Assembly: GCF_003610775.1 (NCBI RefSeq)
Contig: NZ_RAQO01000001.1
Span: 186,001 to 250,000, forward strand
Origin: Alginatibacterium sediminis
Lineage (GTDB): Bacteria; Pseudomonadota; Gammaproteobacteria; Enterobacterales; Celerinatantimonadaceae
DNA: 64,000 nt
Reading direction: 5' to 3'
Below, piece by piece: positions 11,171-25,289 of the stretch (the stretch's first letter is position 1; every line of letters begins with the position of its first letter). Below the pieces are notes generated by a model, which had not been told where the DNA came from, ran no database searches, and was given only the letters and a program-made list of their open reading frames with translations. The position numbers were made by a program, and so were the translations under genes.

Positions 11171-12556
11171 TTAGCCCCTGATTACACGAACTCGGAACTT
11201 TTTACCTTTCATTCGTCCTTGTTCAATACAAGCTAAAGCTTTTTTAAAGCTTTCTCTTTTTACAGCTACATAAGCAAAATTAGCTAATACTTTTATTTTA
11301 CCGACTTCGTCACCAGCAATACCTTGATCACCTGTTAGAGCACCAAGTATATCTCCTGGACGCAATTTTTGACGTTTGCCACCGTCTATTTGCAAAGTCA
11401 TCATCGGAGCTGTCATTACTTTTTGACGTAGTACTGAGTCGTCGGGTAGAGGACTTGGATCTATATCATGACCTAAGTAGTCTGATAGTAGAGCCATTTT
11501 ATAGCTGTCGCGATCGCTAAATAGTGTACAAGCCAAGCCTTTTTCTCCAGCACGACCGGTTCGACCTATTCGGTGTACGTGAACTTCAGTATCGTGAGCA
11601 ATTTCAAAATTAAAAACTGCGTCAAGTTTGTCTATGTCCAGTCCGCGAGCAGCGACATCAGTAGCGACTAGAATGGATGCACTCTTATTGGCAAATCTGA
11701 CTAAAGTTTGGTCGCGGGCGCGTTGCTCCAAATCGCCATGTAAAGCGAGGGCATTAAAGCCCATATTTATGAGTTCGTCGGCCACGTCTTGAGTTTGAAT
11801 TTTGGTATTACAAAAAACAATGCTAGAGCCTGGCTGATAGGATAGTAAAAGGCGACGTAAGGTCTCTAAACGCTGCTCTGGCTCTACTTTATAGAAATGT
11901 TGGTCTATGGATGCATGTTGATGCGTTGCTTCAACCTGTATCCGTTGAGCTTGTTTCATAATTGAATTTGCAATTGTTTCTATTTGTTTTGGGAAAGTTG
12001 CACTAAACAATAAGGTTTGACGTTGACTTGGGCTGTGTTCAACAACCGTATCTAAGGCGTCTTGAAAACCCATTTCAAGCATACGATCGGCTTCATCTAA
12101 AACTAAAAGTTTAAGTTCTTCTAAATTTAGACGCCCTTTTTTAAGGTGATCTTCTATTCGACCTGGTGTACCCACGATAATATGAGCGCCATGTTCCAAA
12201 GAACCTATTTGTGGGCCAACCGGAGTGCCTCCGCACAAAGTCAGTACTTTAATGTTATGAACTTGTCTTCCTAAGCGGCGGATCTCAATTGCAACTTGAT
12301 CCGCAAGTTCACGAGTAGGGCACAAGACTAGCGCTTGGACTCGAAAACGTTTTACTTCTAAGTGACTAAGTATGCCCAAAGAAAACGCGGCGGTTTTGCC
12401 TGAACCGGTTTTTGCTTGTGCAATTAAATCTTTACCTTCAAGTACTATAGGTAAGCTTTGTTCTTGTACTGGCGTCATATCGTGGTAACCCAGTGTTTCT
12501 AAGTTATCCAGCAATGCCTTAGGTAGTTCTAAATTTGAAAAATGAGTTGAACTCAC
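11171..12556 (-). CDS. dbpA: ATP-dependent RNA helicase DbpA
   Basis: DEAD-box helicase specific for hairpin 92 of 23S rRNA, acting in 50S ribosome assembly. Motifs in order: Q-motif region MTPVQEQSLP, motif I AKTGSGKTA, PTRELAD, motif II LDEADRML, motif III FSATF, and the C-terminal helicase motifs CNTK, ATDVAARGLD and HRIGRTGRAG. The last 75 residues, with PGDILGALTGD and a basic end (KGKKFRVRVIRG), are the DbpA-type RNA-binding domain. A longer frame opens at 12601, but I choose the GTG at 12556 because AGGA lies at suitable distance and the protein then begins VSSTHFSNLELP, aligned with E. coli DbpA. Confidence 0.93.
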   Translation of the reverse strand: MSSTHFSNLELPKALLDNLETLGYHDMTPVQEQSLPIVLEGKDLIAQAKTGSGKTAAFSLGILSHLEVKRFRVQALVLCPTRELADQVAIEIRRLGRQVHNIKVLTLCGGTPVGPQIGSLEHGAHIIVGTPGRIEDHLKKGRLNLEELKLLVLDEADRMLEMGFQDALDTVVEHSPSQRQTLLFSATFPKQIETIANSIMKQAQRIQVEATHQHASIDQHFYKVEPEQRLETLRRLLLSYQPGSSIVFCNTKIQTQDVADELINMGFNALALHGDLEQRARDQTLVRFANKSASILVATDVAARGLDIDKLDAVFNFEIAHDTEVHVHRIGRTGRAGEKGLACTLFSDRDSYKMALLSDYLGHDIDPSPLPDDSVLRQKVMTAPMMTLQIDGGKRQKLRPGDILGALTGDQGIAGDEVGKIKVLANFAYVAVKRESFKKALACIEQGRMKGKKFRVRVIRG

Positions 12557-12664
12557 GTTATATCCTAGTGGCCGATGGCCAGGTAAAAAAATGTATACCA
12601 ATCGTACTCACTAGTGTTTGTATCTAGTTGATTACAATAGTCTGTATCTAGTTAATTATTAGTA

Positions 12665-14029
12665 CTATTTACCAATGCAGAAGCTTCCAAAAATTTCCCC
12701 AAGTAGGTCATCGGAGCTAAACTCCCCGGTTATTTCACTTAAGGCCAATTGGCTAAGCCGTAGTTCTTCAGCTAGAAGTTCACCGGCTTGATATACTTCT
12801 AATTGAGTTAGACCAAAATCTAAATGTTGGGCTGCAAGTTCTAAAGCAATTAAGTGGCGTCTACGGGCCATAAAACCGCCTTCATTACCGCCTTTAAAGC
12901 CCATAATGTCTTTTAAATGAGCTTTGAGATTATCTAGACCTAGACCTGTTTTTGCTGATATACGATAAACTGGGTGGCCATGGTCGAGAATGATATCTAA
13001 GCTTTCTTGGCTTAGATCTGCTTTATTTCTAACGACGGTCATTCCCATATTCTTGGGCAATTTAGCGACAAATTCAGGCCATATTTTAAGAGGGTCAAGT
13101 TGATCGGTTGTGGTTGCATCAACCATAAACAATACTTGATCGGCGTTTTGAATTTCTTGCCATGCGCGCTCGATACCAATTTGTTCTACGGTGTCGGCAT
13201 CATCACGCAAACCTGCGGTATCAATAATGTGAAGCGGCATACCATCGATATGAATATGCTCACGCAGGACGTCACGCGTTGTTCCTGCAATATCCGTTAC
13301 AATTGCAGCCTCTTTTCCAGCAAGTGCGTTAAGTAAGCTTGATTTCCCGGCATTAGGCCGACCCGCAATAACCACTCGCATACCCTCGCGCAGCAATGTT
13401 CCTTGTTGTGCTTGAGATTGGACCTGTTTTAATTCTAGTTGAATGCTTTTTAAATCACTTAAAATTTTACCATCTGAGAGAAAATCTACTTCTTCATCAG
13501 GAAAGTCGATGGCTGCTTCTACGTACACGCGTAAATGAGTCACACTAGAAACAAGTGCGTTAACTTTATTTGAAAATTCGCCTTGTAGTGACAACATTGC
13601 ACTTTTCGCTGCTTGTTCTGAACTCGCTTCGATTAGATCGGCAATCGCTTCAGCTTGAGCCAAATCGAGTTTGTCGTTCAAAAATGCTCGTTCACTGAAC
13701 TCACCTGGTTTAGCCGCCCTTAGTCCATCAATCTGACTAATTTCTTGGATTAGTAAATCTAGAACAACGGGACCACCATGACCTTGCAGCTCTAATACAT
13801 CTTCGCCAGTGAACGAGTTCGGCCCTTTGAAAAAGAGCGCAATACCTTGGTCGAGAATTTGTCCATCAAGTTGTCTAAAAGGTAAATAGTCTGCATAACG
13901 AGCTTTAGGTATTTTGCCTAGTATTTTGCTCGCAACAAGTTCTGCTTTAGGACCAGAAATTCGAACGATACCAACACCACCGCGACCAGGTGCTGTCGCT
14001 TGCGCGACGATAGTGTCCATTGTTTGCAT
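12665..14029 (-). CDS. mnmE: tRNA modification GTPase MnmE (TrmE)
   Basis: GTPase that works with MnmG on wobble uridine of tRNA. The 454-residue protein has the N-terminal folate-binding domain (about 1-120, starting [20 protein letters not shown]), a helical domain, an inserted G domain with P-loop [11 protein letters not shown] (about 224-234), switch GTTRD, DTAGL and NKADL, and ends in the invariant FCIGK. The cysteine in that tail is required in E. coli. It lies between dbpA and yidC and is separated from yidC by a terminator, so it is transcribed on its own. Confidence 0.97.
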   Translation of the reverse strand: MQTMDTIVAQATAPGRGGVGIVRISGPKAELVASKILGKIPKARYADYLPFRQLDGQILDQGIALFFKGPNSFTGEDVLELQGHGGPVVLDLLIQEISQIDGLRAAKPGEFSERAFLNDKLDLAQAEAIADLIEASSEQAAKSAMLSLQGEFSNKVNALVSSVTHLRVYVEAAIDFPDEEVDFLSDGKILSDLKSIQLELKQVQSQAQQGTLLREGMRVVIAGRPNAGKSSLLNALAGKEAAIVTDIAGTTRDVLREHIHIDGMPLHIIDTAGLRDDADTVEQIGIERAWQEIQNADQVLFMVDATTTDQLDPLKIWPEFVAKLPKNMGMTVVRNKADLSQESLDIILDHGHPVYRISAKTGLGLDNLKAHLKDIMGFKGGNEGGFMARRRHLIALELAAQHLDFGLTQLEVYQAGELLAEELRLSQLALSEITGEFSSDDLLGEIFGSFCIGK

Positions 14030-14049
14030 TTTATTTCTCTCAAAAAAAA

Positions 14050-14068
14050 GCCACTCCCAAGGAGTGGC
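14050..14068 (-). terminator. Terminator after yidC
   Basis: GCCACTCC (14050-14057) / GGAGTGGC (14061-14068) with a 3-base loop; on the minus strand it is followed by eight T residues. It ends the rpmH-rnpA-yidD-yidC transcript ahead of mnmE. Confidence 0.88.
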
Positions 14069-14099
14069 AGTTTATCACTTGTAGGTTTTTTCAGCAGCT

Positions 14100-15728
14100 T
14101 TAGCGGCTATGAAGACCTTTTTTCTCAAGGTTACGATAGATCAAAGTCTGTTGGATTAATGTCACAATGTTGCTGACTAACCAGTATAGAACTAGACCTG
14201 AAGGGAACCACAAGAAGAAAACTGTGAACATAACAGGCATGAATTGCATGATTTTTTGTTGCATAGGATCGGTAACCGTTGTCGGTGACATCCGTTGAAT
14301 CATGAACATACTTGCACCCATTAGCACAGGTAAAATGTACAATGGATCTTGTACTGATAAGTCAGTAATCCAACCAAAGAACGGTTGATGGCGTAGCTCG
14401 ACACTTTCCATCAATGACCAGTAAAGTGCGATAAATATAGGCATTTGCAACAAGATAGGGAAACAACCACCAAGCGGGTTAACTTTCTCTTTTTTGTACA
14501 ACTCCATCATGCCTTGCGACATTTTTTGACGGTCATCACCATGCTTTTCGCGAAGCTCGGCCAATTGCGGTTGTAGCATGCGCATTTTAGCCATTGACGT
14601 GTACTGAGCTTTAGTAAGCGGGAACATTAGGCCTTTTACCGTAAAGGTAATCATGATGATAGCCAAACCCCAGTTTCCAACAATACCGTGGAAGAAGTTC
14701 AATAATTTGAACATCGGTTGGGCAATAAACCACAACCAACCATAGTCGACGGTTAAATCAAGATGGTTAGCAACTTTAGCCATTTCAGATTGTGTTTTCG
14801 GACCAACCCAAATTGTTGAACTAAGAGTTGTGCTGTCACCAGCTGCTACTGTGGCCACCGATGATTTGTAGCCAATATAAGCGAAGTTACCGACAACTTT
14901 AGAGTATAACTCGTTACTTTCTTCAGCTTGAGGAACCCATGCAGATACAAAGTAGTGCTGCATCATAGCAACCCAACCACCTTGAGTAACAATACTTAGC
15001 GGGTTTTTCTGCATGTCATCGAAGCTGTATTTTTTATAGCGAGTTTCGGCTGTGCTATAAGCACCGCCACGGTAAACCGGCATCATCATGCTCGACTCAC
15101 CTTCACTCATAGTTTGCTTAAATTGAGCAAACACCTGCACTGAAGCATTAGTTGAACTTTGGTTATCAACATTATATTCAACATCCACAGCGTAGCTGCC
15201 GCGTTTAACAACAAATGTTTTTGTGAACACGATTCCATCGCTGTTAATAAACTGCATGGGTACACGCAACTCATCTGCAGTCTCTCCAATAACAAAGCTG
15301 TCTTGAGCTACTTTGTATACTGGACGCTCTTTAGCGTCTGAACCGTTAGCACCGATTAGACCGCTTTGCGCAATGTAAGTTGTGCCGGCCAAATCGTTTA
15401 ACAGTTGGAATGATTCTTCAGAGTCTTCTTCTAATCTATGTTCTAGAAGTTTAGCTGAAACAATATCACCGCCTTGAACACTGATTTCTAAGTCTAGTAA
15501 ATCACTTTTGACCGAAATTAGTTTGGTTTGAGACGCTGATTCGATAAGTTCAGATTCGGCTTGATTAGCGCTAGGTACATCGCCAGTTAGTGAGCCGGAG
15601 CTTTGTGTTTGGCTTTGCTGTGCAATCGCTGCTTGCACTTGGGGATTGTTATCATTTTGCCATTGTTGATATAGCAAGAATGTAACGAACAAAAAGCCAA
15701 TAATTAATATATTGCGCTGAGATTCCAT
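14100..15728 (-). CDS. yidC: Membrane protein insertase YidC
   Basis: YidC inserts and folds inner-membrane proteins alone or with SecYEG. The 542-residue protein has an N-terminal membrane anchor ([19 protein letters not shown]), a large periplasmic domain (about 45-340) and a C-terminal five-helix core including [20 protein letters not shown]. It ends with a basic tail for ribosome contact. A frame opens at a GTG at 15743, but the ATG at 15728 aligns with E. coli MDSQRNLL and lies 7 bases after the yidD stop, so I use it. Substrates include the AtpE protein made from the same region. Confidence 0.96.
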   Translation of the reverse strand: MESQRNILIIGFLFVTFLLYQQWQNDNNPQVQAAIAQQSQTQSSGSLTGDVPSANQAESELIESASQTKLISVKSDLLDLEISVQGGDIVSAKLLEHRLEEDSEESFQLLNDLAGTTYIAQSGLIGANGSDAKERPVYKVAQDSFVIGETADELRVPMQFINSDGIVFTKTFVVKRGSYAVDVEYNVDNQSSTNASVQVFAQFKQTMSEGESSMMMPVYRGGAYSTAETRYKKYSFDDMQKNPLSIVTQGGWVAMMQHYFVSAWVPQAEESNELYSKVVGNFAYIGYKSSVATVAAGDSTTLSSTIWVGPKTQSEMAKVANHLDLTVDYGWLWFIAQPMFKLLNFFHGIVGNWGLAIIMITFTVKGLMFPLTKAQYTSMAKMRMLQPQLAELREKHGDDRQKMSQGMMELYKKEKVNPLGGCFPILLQMPIFIALYWSLMESVELRHQPFFGWITDLSVQDPLYILPVLMGASMFMIQRMSPTTVTDPMQQKIMQFMPVMFTVFFLWFPSGLVLYWLVSNIVTLIQQTLIYRNLEKKGLHSR

Positions 15729-15735
15729 AGTCCAG

Positions 15736-15990
15736 TTAATCACTTTTTTGTTGTTTGGGGTCTGGGACTGGGTCGTAGCCGCCAGGGTTTAGAGGTTGGC
15801 ATTTTAATAGACGTTTGCTAGTTAACCAACAACCTTTTGCCAAACCGTGAGTTTTAATTGCCTCTATTGCATAAGTGGAGCAAGTTGGTGTAAATCTACA
15901 GCGTGGGCCAATCAATGGACTGAGCGTCACTTTATAGATTTGTATTAATCCAATTGCTAACCAGCGTAACGGCGCAGTAATCGCTGCCAT
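15736..15990 (-). CDS. yidD: Membrane protein insertion efficiency factor YidD
   Basis: Small amphipathic membrane-associated protein that helps YidC-dependent insertion. The 84-residue protein shows the family pattern of clustered cysteines and prolines: [18 protein letters not shown] near residues 27-44 and [11 protein letters not shown] near the end. It overlaps the end of rnpA by 35 bases and is followed at once by yidC, the standard order. Confidence 0.94.
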   Translation of the reverse strand: MAAITAPLRWLAIGLIQIYKVTLSPLIGPRCRFTPTCSTYAIEAIKTHGLAKGCWLTSKRLLKCQPLNPGGYDPVPDPKQQKSD

Positions 15991-16313
15991 GACTTCTCCA
16001 GAAGTTTAGCTAACTCGGCATTACTTAATTGTGCAGCACCAGGTTTCGATATTGCGACAATATCAACATTGGGTAGTTGTTGTTGATGTAAGCGAAAGCT
16101 TTCACGAACCAAACGTTTTACTCGGTTACGTCCAACAGCTAATTTTATGCTTTTTTTGGAAATAGCGAGACCAAGACGAGGATGTTGTTCTTGATTAGGT
16201 TTAGCTAGAAGAAGTAGCTGGGGGGTTCCGACACGAAGAGGGTCACTAAAAACATGTTTGAAATGCATGGGAGTTAACAAACGTAACTCCCTGCCGAACG
16301 AATGTTCTGCCAC
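15957..16313 (-). CDS. rnpA: Ribonuclease P protein component
   Basis: Protein subunit of RNase P, which together with the M1 RNA trims the 5' leader of tRNA precursors. The 118-residue basic protein carries the RNA-binding signature [13 protein letters not shown] near residues 60-72 and begins with [17 protein letters not shown], typical of the family. The start is a GTG only 3 bases after the rpmH stop, with no clear ribosome site, so translation is likely coupled to rpmH. An internal ATG 15 codons on would remove conserved residues and is less likely. Confidence 0.94.
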   Translation of the reverse strand: MAEHSFGRELRLLTPMHFKHVFSDPLRVGTPQLLLLAKPNQEQHPRLGLAISKKSIKLAVGRNRVKRLVRESFRLHQQQLPNVDIVAISKPGAAQLSNAELAKLLEKSWQRLLRRYAG

Positions 16314-16316
16314 TAA

Positions 16317-16496
<180 letters not shown>

Positions 16497-16662
16497 CTAA
16501 AAACTAATGTTTAAGTCTGACCAAGCAAAAAAGAGGCGAAATTCTAATCATTCCACGTATCAAAGTCAACTCATTTGAAACATAGATATGTCATTTCACC
16601 TAAGAGTGATCATCACTGATCAAGCGCCGCAATTATAGGGGCTAAGCGCGTTGTTGCAAGTT

Positions 16663-17409
16663 CTATCTTGTTTGATTTTTAGTAGCTCTGGCTAAAAATT
16701 GTTGAGTTCGTGGATCTTTTGGATTGGTAAACAGTTGTTCTGGCGATCCTTGTTCGACGATTCTGCCTTCAGACATAAAAATAATGCGGTCTGCAACATC
16801 GCGAGCAAACTCCATTTCATGAGTGACGATGAGCATAGTTTGTTGCTGGTTCGCAAGCTTTTTTATCAGACCTAGTACTTCGTCAACCCATTGTGGATCG
16901 AGCGCTGATGTAGGCTCATCGAAGAGAATGGCTTGGCTAGGGTAGGCCATGGCTCGTCCTATTCCTATACGCTGCTGTTGTCCACCTGATAACTGGCTTG
17001 GAAAACTTAAGGCTTTGTTTTCCAATCCAATATCTTTAAGAATTTGCATTGCTTTGGAATGTGCACCTTGTTTGTCTTGCTTATAAACCGTTTGTAAAGC
17101 TTCAGCGATATTGTCGCGCGCATTAAGATTTGCAAACAATGCATAGTTTTGGAAAACGAATGCAAATTGTTTACGCAATTGTGTAATTTGCGCGGCCTTT
17201 ATAGTTTGAACATTTATTTTTAGTTCACCAACGGTAAAATCACCCGTATCTGGTGTTTCCAAAAAATTTAGGCATCGGAGTAATGTGGATTTACCGGTGC
17301 CAGAAGGCCCAATAATAGCGACAATCTCACCTTTTTTAATCTCGATATCAATGTTGTCGAGGACTTTAGTACCATCGAATGCTTTACTGAGATTACTTAT
17401 TTTGATCAT
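16663..17409 (-). CDS. Polar amino-acid ABC transporter, ATP-binding protein
   Basis: Cytoplasmic ATPase of an amino-acid importer. The 248-residue protein has Walker A GPSGTGKSTLL (about 33-43), the Q-loop FQNYALF, ABC signature LSGGQQQR (about 141-148), Walker B AILFDEPTSALDP and a switch His in VTHEMEFARDVADR. It is closest to the GlnQ/TcyN class (cystine, glutamine, arginine). It starts 2 bases after the permease gene and the set is SBP-permease-ATPase on the minus strand. The same three-gene set occupies the gap between rpmH and dnaA in Vibrio. Confidence 0.93.
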   Translation of the reverse strand: MIKISNLSKAFDGTKVLDNIDIEIKKGEIVAIIGPSGTGKSTLLRCLNFLETPDTGDFTVGELKINVQTIKAAQITQLRKQFAFVFQNYALFANLNARDNIAEALQTVYKQDKQGAHSKAMQILKDIGLENKALSFPSQLSGGQQQRIGIGRAMAYPSQAILFDEPTSALDPQWVDEVLGLIKKLANQQQTMLIVTHEMEFARDVADRIIFMSEGRIVEQGSPEQLFTNPKDPRTQQFLARATKNQTR

Positions 17410-17411
17410 GT

Positions 17412-18080
17412 TTAATAAGCCTTAGCCAAGCGCTTTTCCATGTAAGTCTGAACATGGGTGAATACAGCTACCATTGCCCAGTATATGAGAGCGACAGCTA
17501 AAAAGGCCTCAAAAAATCTAAAACTGCTGGCTGCTTCCATTTGAGCTTTGGCCATTATTTCGGTTACCCCCAAGGTAAAAGCAAGCGAAGTGCTCTTTAT
17601 CATATCGATAAAGTAATTCATCAACGAAGGCAGGGCGATGCGAAACGCTTGGGGTAACACTATACGCCTCAGAGCTTGCATACGCGTCATGCCGACAGCA
17701 AAACTGGCTTCCCATTGATTTTTTGATACCGCATCAATAGCAGCGCGTATGCTCTCTGCCATGTAAGCTGAAAAATGTAGACTCAGTCCGATAATAGATG
17801 CTGTAAATGCATCTATTCCTATCAGTACTGGGAATACTTGCGGTAAGCCGTAGTAAAGTAAAAATAATTGAACTAAGAGTGGCGTTCCTCGAAAGAAGGA
17901 AATAAACACCACAGCAAACTGATTGAATCCCCAGATTTTAAATACGCGGAAAATAGACAAAACTAATGCTAAACCTAACGCAAAAAATAGACCAATAAAG
18001 GCCATTTCTAGGGTTGTCCCCAAATACTTAAACAGTATAGGGAACAAACTAAACATGTAGTTGAAATCAAATCCGCTCAT
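17412..18080 (-). CDS. Polar amino-acid ABC transporter, permease protein
   Basis: Integral membrane permease of the HisMQ type. The 222-residue protein has an N-terminal helix, the FFRGTPLLVQLFLLYYGLP segment typical of amino-acid permeases (about 66-84), and the EAA loop QALRRIVLPQAFRIALPS (about 139-156), which docks the ATPase. Its start codon overlaps the stop of the binding-protein gene by one base. Substrate probably a polar amino acid such as cystine; not provable here. Confidence 0.93.
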   Translation of the reverse strand: MSGFDFNYMFSLFPILFKYLGTTLEMAFIGLFFALGLALVLSIFRVFKIWGFNQFAVVFISFFRGTPLLVQLFLLYYGLPQVFPVLIGIDAFTASIIGLSLHFSAYMAESIRAAIDAVSKNQWEASFAVGMTRMQALRRIVLPQAFRIALPSLMNYFIDMIKSTSLAFTLGVTEIMAKAQMEAASSFRFFEAFLAVALIYWAMVAVFTHVQTYMEKRLAKAY

Positions 18081-18823
18081 TAGCGAGTGATATCTGCATC
18101 AAACCAACGCTGCGAGATCGTCGTTAGGGTGCCATCTTCGGCCATAGACGCCAGGGTTGCATTTACTTTTTGTTGTAGTGCAATGCCTTGCTCATTATTT
18201 AGAAATGGCATAGCGTTTTGTATTGTTTCAAAGGGTTCACCCGCTAGCTGCAAGGGTAAACCAGACTCTTTTATAAGTGCTAAAGAAGAAACTCTATCCA
18301 TAACGAAAGCATCAGAACGACCTAATGCGACGTCTTGTTCAATGCCAGTATCATAGGTAATAATGTTAATTTCTTGGTTTACGTCATTTTTTCTAAGAAG
18401 TTGTTCAAAGTTTGAACCCAAGTTAACGGCAACTTTTTTACCGTATAAATCTTTTAGCTCGGTTATTTCGTCATTACCTTTACGAACCACGATTTGCGCG
18501 CCATCTATAACGTAAGGACTAGAAAAAATATATTGATCGAGGCGTGCCTGAGTAATGGTTATTTGGTTGGAGATCGTGTTTATGCGGCCGGTCTCTAACA
18601 TGCCAAACAAACCCGAAAAGTTTGATGTTACATATTCCACTTTCCAATCATTACGGGCTGCTATTTCATCCCATATATCGACTTCAAATCCTTGCAGCTT
18701 ATCTTGTTTAACAAAGGTAAATGGAAAATATCGACCCGACATACCGACTTTAATTAATTCTTGGGCGCTTATCGTAGTACTGCTTAGCAGCAGTCCTATG
18801 GCTAGTAAAAGTGACTTATTCAT
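18080..18823 (-). CDS. Polar amino-acid ABC transporter, periplasmic binding protein
   Basis: Solute-binding protein of family 3. The 247-residue precursor has a clear signal peptide (MNKSLLLAIGLLLSSTTISA, cleavage likely after AQE/SAQ) followed by the family start LIKVGMSGRYFPFTFV and the DKLQGFEVDIWDEIA motif near residues 41-55. The segment LKDLYGKKVAVNLGSNFEQLL is the usual second-lobe entry. Most similar in type to FliY/TcyJ (cystine). It is the first gene of its operon; the promoter must lie in 18824-19046. Confidence 0.92.
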   Translation of the reverse strand: MNKSLLLAIGLLLSSTTISAQELIKVGMSGRYFPFTFVKQDKLQGFEVDIWDEIAARNDWKVEYVTSNFSGLFGMLETGRINTISNQITITQARLDQYIFSSPYVIDGAQIVVRKGNDEITELKDLYGKKVAVNLGSNFEQLLRKNDVNQEINIITYDTGIEQDVALGRSDAFVMDRVSSLALIKESGLPLQLAGEPFETIQNAMPFLNNEQGIALQQKVNATLASMAEDGTLTTISQRWFDADITR

Positions 18824-19091
18824 AGTTTCCTCGGTATCTAAAGCTGCAATATTGGCTTTTGTGTGGGTGTATAATCTAATTGATATATAAACGCATTACA
18901 AAAATCCTTTGGTTCTAAGATATAACGATATAAAAAACTTATATTGATGGGTAAAAAATCGACATAGTTATTATTATAGGCCTTATAAATAGAAAGGCGT
19001 CATTAAGCGCTGTTTATCCCTTTCTTCGGTTCATTATTGAACCCCATTGTTATACAATAGACGGTCTTTTTTGTTCTTGCAGGGGTCGCGG
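18824..19091. other. Divergent promoter region before dnaA
   Basis: This 268-base stretch separates the ABC transporter operon (minus) from dnaA (plus) and should hold both promoters. One DnaA-box-like word TTATACAAT occurs at about 19051 and a weaker TTATCCCTT near 19014. They are too few and degenerate for an origin. AGGGG just before the dnaA GTG is a usable ribosome site. Confidence 0.5.
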
Positions 19092-20489
19092 GTGAGTGGT
19101 TCACTTTGGCAACAAATCTCAAGTCGTTTACAAGATGAATTGCCAGCAACTGAATTCAGTATGTGGATACGTCCACTGCAAGTGGATCATGGTGATGACT
19201 CATTAACCTTATATGCCCCAAATCGTTTTGTGTTGGATTGGGTCAAAGATAAATATGTGCTTGGAATCAATTCCTTGCTAGAAGAGTTTTGTGGCAATGA
19301 CCAACCAAGCTTACGCTTTGAAGTTGGTAGTCGACCTATTGCAACCAAAGTAAAAGCACCAATTAAACCGGCGTCTAGTGAGTCGCCAACTCGGCAAAGC
19401 AGGGCTGAAAAAGCACCTTCTCGTTCGTGGGATTCCCAGGCTAGAAATGCTGAAGTGAATATTGTTCACCGTAACAATATTAATGCTACTTATCAGTTCG
19501 ATAACTTTGTCGAAGGTAAATCCAATCAATTGGCTAGAGCTGCTGCTACACAAGTCGCTAATAATCCTGGTGGGGCTTATAATCCATTGTTTCTTTACGG
19601 TGGGACAGGCTTAGGTAAAACGCACTTGTTACACGCTGTTGGTAATGGAATTATCAATAGTAAGAAAAACGCTAAAGTTGTCTACATGCATTCAGAACGA
19701 TTTGTTCAAGATATGGTAAAAGCCTTACAAAACAATGCGATAGAGGACTTTAAGCGTTATTATCGTAGTGTAGATGCTTTGCTAATCGATGATATTCAGT
19801 TTTTTGCTAACAAAGAACGATCTCAAGAAGAATTCTTCCATACCTTCAATGCATTACTTGAGGGTAACCAACAAATTATTTTGACTAGTGACCGTTACCC
19901 AAAAGAGATAAACGGTGTAGAGGATAGACTTAAAAGTCGATTCGGTTGGGGCTTAACGGTAGCAATTGAACCACCAGAGTTGGAAACACGGGTTGCCATT
20001 CTTATGACCAAAGCTCATGAGAATAATATCCGACTACCTGACGAAGTTGCATTTTTTATTGCAAAACGTTTGCGGTCAAATGTACGCGAACTAGAAGGTG
20101 CGTTGAATCGAGTCATCGCAAACGCCAATTTCACTGGGCGAGCCATAACTATTGATTTTGTACGCGAAGCTCTTCGAGATCTACTTGCGCTACAAGAAAA
20201 ATTAGTCACGATTGACAATATCCAGAAAACTGTTGCAGAGTATTACAAAATTAAGATGGCTGATTTGCTGTCTAAACGTCGTTCTCGTTCTGTTGCTCGT
20301 CCTCGCCAAATGGCGATGGCTTTGGCTAAAGAATTGACCAACCATAGTTTGCCTGAGATTGGTGATGCTTTCGGAGGACGTGATCATACTACGGTGTTAC
20401 ACGCGTGTCGTAAGATTGGTCAACTCAAAGAAGAGAGTCACGATATCAAAGAAGATTATCAAAATCTCATCCGTACCTTGTCGTCTTAA
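19092..20489 (+). CDS. dnaA: Chromosomal replication initiator DnaA
   Basis: AAA+ initiator that binds the TTATNCACA boxes of oriC (here about 10 kb away) and opens the duplex. Domain I begins [18 protein letters not shown]; after a short linker the ATPase has Walker [17 protein letters not shown] near residue 170 and Walker [10 protein letters not shown] near 234. Domain IV ends with the box-recognition signature [15 protein letters not shown] near 433-447. I choose the GTG at 19092, preceded by AGGGG, over the upstream ATG at 19047: it gives 465 residues and aligns with the family start. It heads dnaA-dnaN-recF-gyrB. Confidence 0.97.
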   Translation: MSGSLWQQISSRLQDELPATEFSMWIRPLQVDHGDDSLTLYAPNRFVLDWVKDKYVLGINSLLEEFCGNDQPSLRFEVGSRPIATKVKAPIKPASSESPTRQSRAEKAPSRSWDSQARNAEVNIVHRNNINATYQFDNFVEGKSNQLARAAATQVANNPGGAYNPLFLYGGTGLGKTHLLHAVGNGIINSKKNAKVVYMHSERFVQDMVKALQNNAIEDFKRYYRSVDALLIDDIQFFANKERSQEEFFHTFNALLEGNQQIILTSDRYPKEINGVEDRLKSRFGWGLTVAIEPPELETRVAILMTKAHENNIRLPDEVAFFIAKRLRSNVRELEGALNRVIANANFTGRAITIDFVREALRDLLALQEKLVTIDNIQKTVAEYYKIKMADLLSKRRSRSVARPRQMAMALAKELTNHSLPEIGDAFGGRDHTTVLHACRKIGQLKEESHDIKEDYQNLIRTLSS

Positions 20490-20507
20490 ATCAAAGAGCC
20501 TGTAATC

Positions 20508-21617
20508 ATGCATTTTTCGATGAATCGTGAAACTTTATTGAAACCACTACAATTGGTCGGCGGCGCAATAGGAAGCCGTCCTACAATTCCAATATTAAGT
20601 AATATATTGGTGGTGATCAAAGACGGCTTTTTGTTTTTAACTGGCACAGATATGGAAGTGGAATTGGTAGCAAGTTTAGCTATTTCTTCTGATTACAGTG
20701 AAGGAGAGATTACAATTCCTGCTCGTAAGTTTGTCGACATTTGTCGCGGCTTGCCAGACGGTTGCGAGATTTCTTGTAAGGCCGATGACAATAGATTGGT
20801 TGTTAGATCTGGTCGCAGCCGTTTCAGTCTGGCAACCTTACCAGCTAGTGATTATCCTAATATTGAAGATTGGAATTGTGAAACTAATTTGCAGTTGCTT
20901 CAAGGACAGTTAAAACAACTCATCGAAAAAACTCAATTTTCAATGGCTAGTCAAGATGTCCGCTATTATCTCAATGGCATGCTGTTTGAGACCGATGGTG
21001 GTACCCTTAAGACTGTTGCAACAGACGGACATCGTCTTGCATTAGCTGAACTCAAAATCGATGCTGACTTGCCTCAGAACCAAGTCATTGTTCCTCGCAA
21101 GGGTGTATTAGAACTTCAGCGATTACTTGAAAACGAATCTGAAAGTATAGAGCTTCAAATTGGTGATAATAACCTTCGAGCCATCGTTAATGGCTATAGT
21201 TTTACAACTAAACTAGTAGATGGTCGGTTCCCTGATTATCGACGTGTTGTGCCTCGAGGTAGCGATAAGTTGGTGATATCTGGGCGTGAAGAACTTCGCC
21301 AAGCATTTGCCCGTGCTGCAATTCTTAGTAACGAGAAGTTTCGAGGCGTAAGAGTCGTTTTATCAAGCGGACTATTGAATATTACTGCAAATAATCCTGA
21401 GCAAGAAGAGGCTGAAGAAGTAGTCGATGTTGCCTATGAAGGCGAGGATTTGGAGATTGGCTTCAACGTTTCGTACGTACTCGATGTTTTGAATACTTTG
21501 AAGTGCGAGCAAGTTAAGTTTTCGATGAGTAATAGTAATAGTAGTGCGCTGATCGAAGACAATACCGAACATGAACTTAGTAGTGCAATGTACGTTGTTA
21601 TGCCTATGCGATTATAG
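20508..21617 (+). CDS. dnaN: DNA polymerase III sliding clamp (beta subunit)
   Basis: Dimeric ring that tethers DNA polymerase III to its template. The 369-residue protein begins MHFSMNRETLLKPLQLVGG and shows the three repeated clamp domains, with FSMASQDVRYYLNGMLFE near the second-domain start and the C-terminal hydrophobic-pocket ending YVVMPMRL, which matches E. coli VVMPMRL. It lies 18 bases after dnaA and 5 bases before recF, so it is co-transcribed. Confidence 0.97.
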   Translation: MHFSMNRETLLKPLQLVGGAIGSRPTIPILSNILVVIKDGFLFLTGTDMEVELVASLAISSDYSEGEITIPARKFVDICRGLPDGCEISCKADDNRLVVRSGRSRFSLATLPASDYPNIEDWNCETNLQLLQGQLKQLIEKTQFSMASQDVRYYLNGMLFETDGGTLKTVATDGHRLALAELKIDADLPQNQVIVPRKGVLELQRLLENESESIELQIGDNNLRAIVNGYSFTTKLVDGRFPDYRRVVPRGSDKLVISGREELRQAFARAAILSNEKFRGVRVVLSSGLLNITANNPEQEEAEEVVDVAYEGEDLEIGFNVSYVLDVLNTLKCEQVKFSMSNSNSSALIEDNTEHELSSAMYVVMPMRL

Positions 21618-21622
21618 ATCGT

Positions 21623-25118
<3,496 letters not shown>

Positions 25119-25140
25119 AAATACGTAATAGATGAAAAAA

Positions 25141-25167
25141 AGAGCCCTTTAGGGCTCTTTTTTTTGT
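25141..25167 (+). terminator. Terminator after gyrB
   Basis: AGAGCCC (25141-25147) / GGGCTCT (25152-25158) with a TTTA loop followed by a run of T residues. It ends the dnaA-dnaN-recF-gyrB transcript just before the heat-shock promoter. Confidence 0.92.
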
Positions 25168-25175
25168 CTATAGTA

Positions 25176-25200
25176 TTGAAAGTGAAATGAGTGTCCCCAT
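25176..25200 (+). promoter_or_regulatory. Sigma-32 (RpoH) type heat-shock promoter
   Basis: TTGAAA at 25176-25181 and CCCCAT at 25195-25200, separated by 13 bases, match the heat-shock sigma-factor consensus (CTTGAAA, spacer of 11-16, CCCCATNT). It lies about 90 bases before the small heat-shock gene and within the expected direction. The leader from about 25207 to 25289 can form weak stems (TGAGCC 25210-25215 with GGCTCA 25252-25257; CTC-AAAT-GAG around the ribosome site), so an RNA thermometer is possible. Confidence 0.8.
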
Positions 25201-25289
25201 CTATATTAATGAGCCGCCGAAAGGGGTTCAAATACAGAGTGCAGATTAACTGGCTCACTACAATTATTGCTCAAATGAGGATATATACT

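Noticed and set aside
12602-12664. Repeated TGTATCTAGTT words between mnmE and dbpA
   Set aside because: There are only two imperfect copies in 60 bases, with no flanking gene or symmetry that suggests a function.
18824-19091. Second replication origin in front of dnaA
   Set aside because: Only one or two degenerate DnaA boxes are seen, no cluster and no AT-rich 13-mers, whereas 9075-9395 has all of them.
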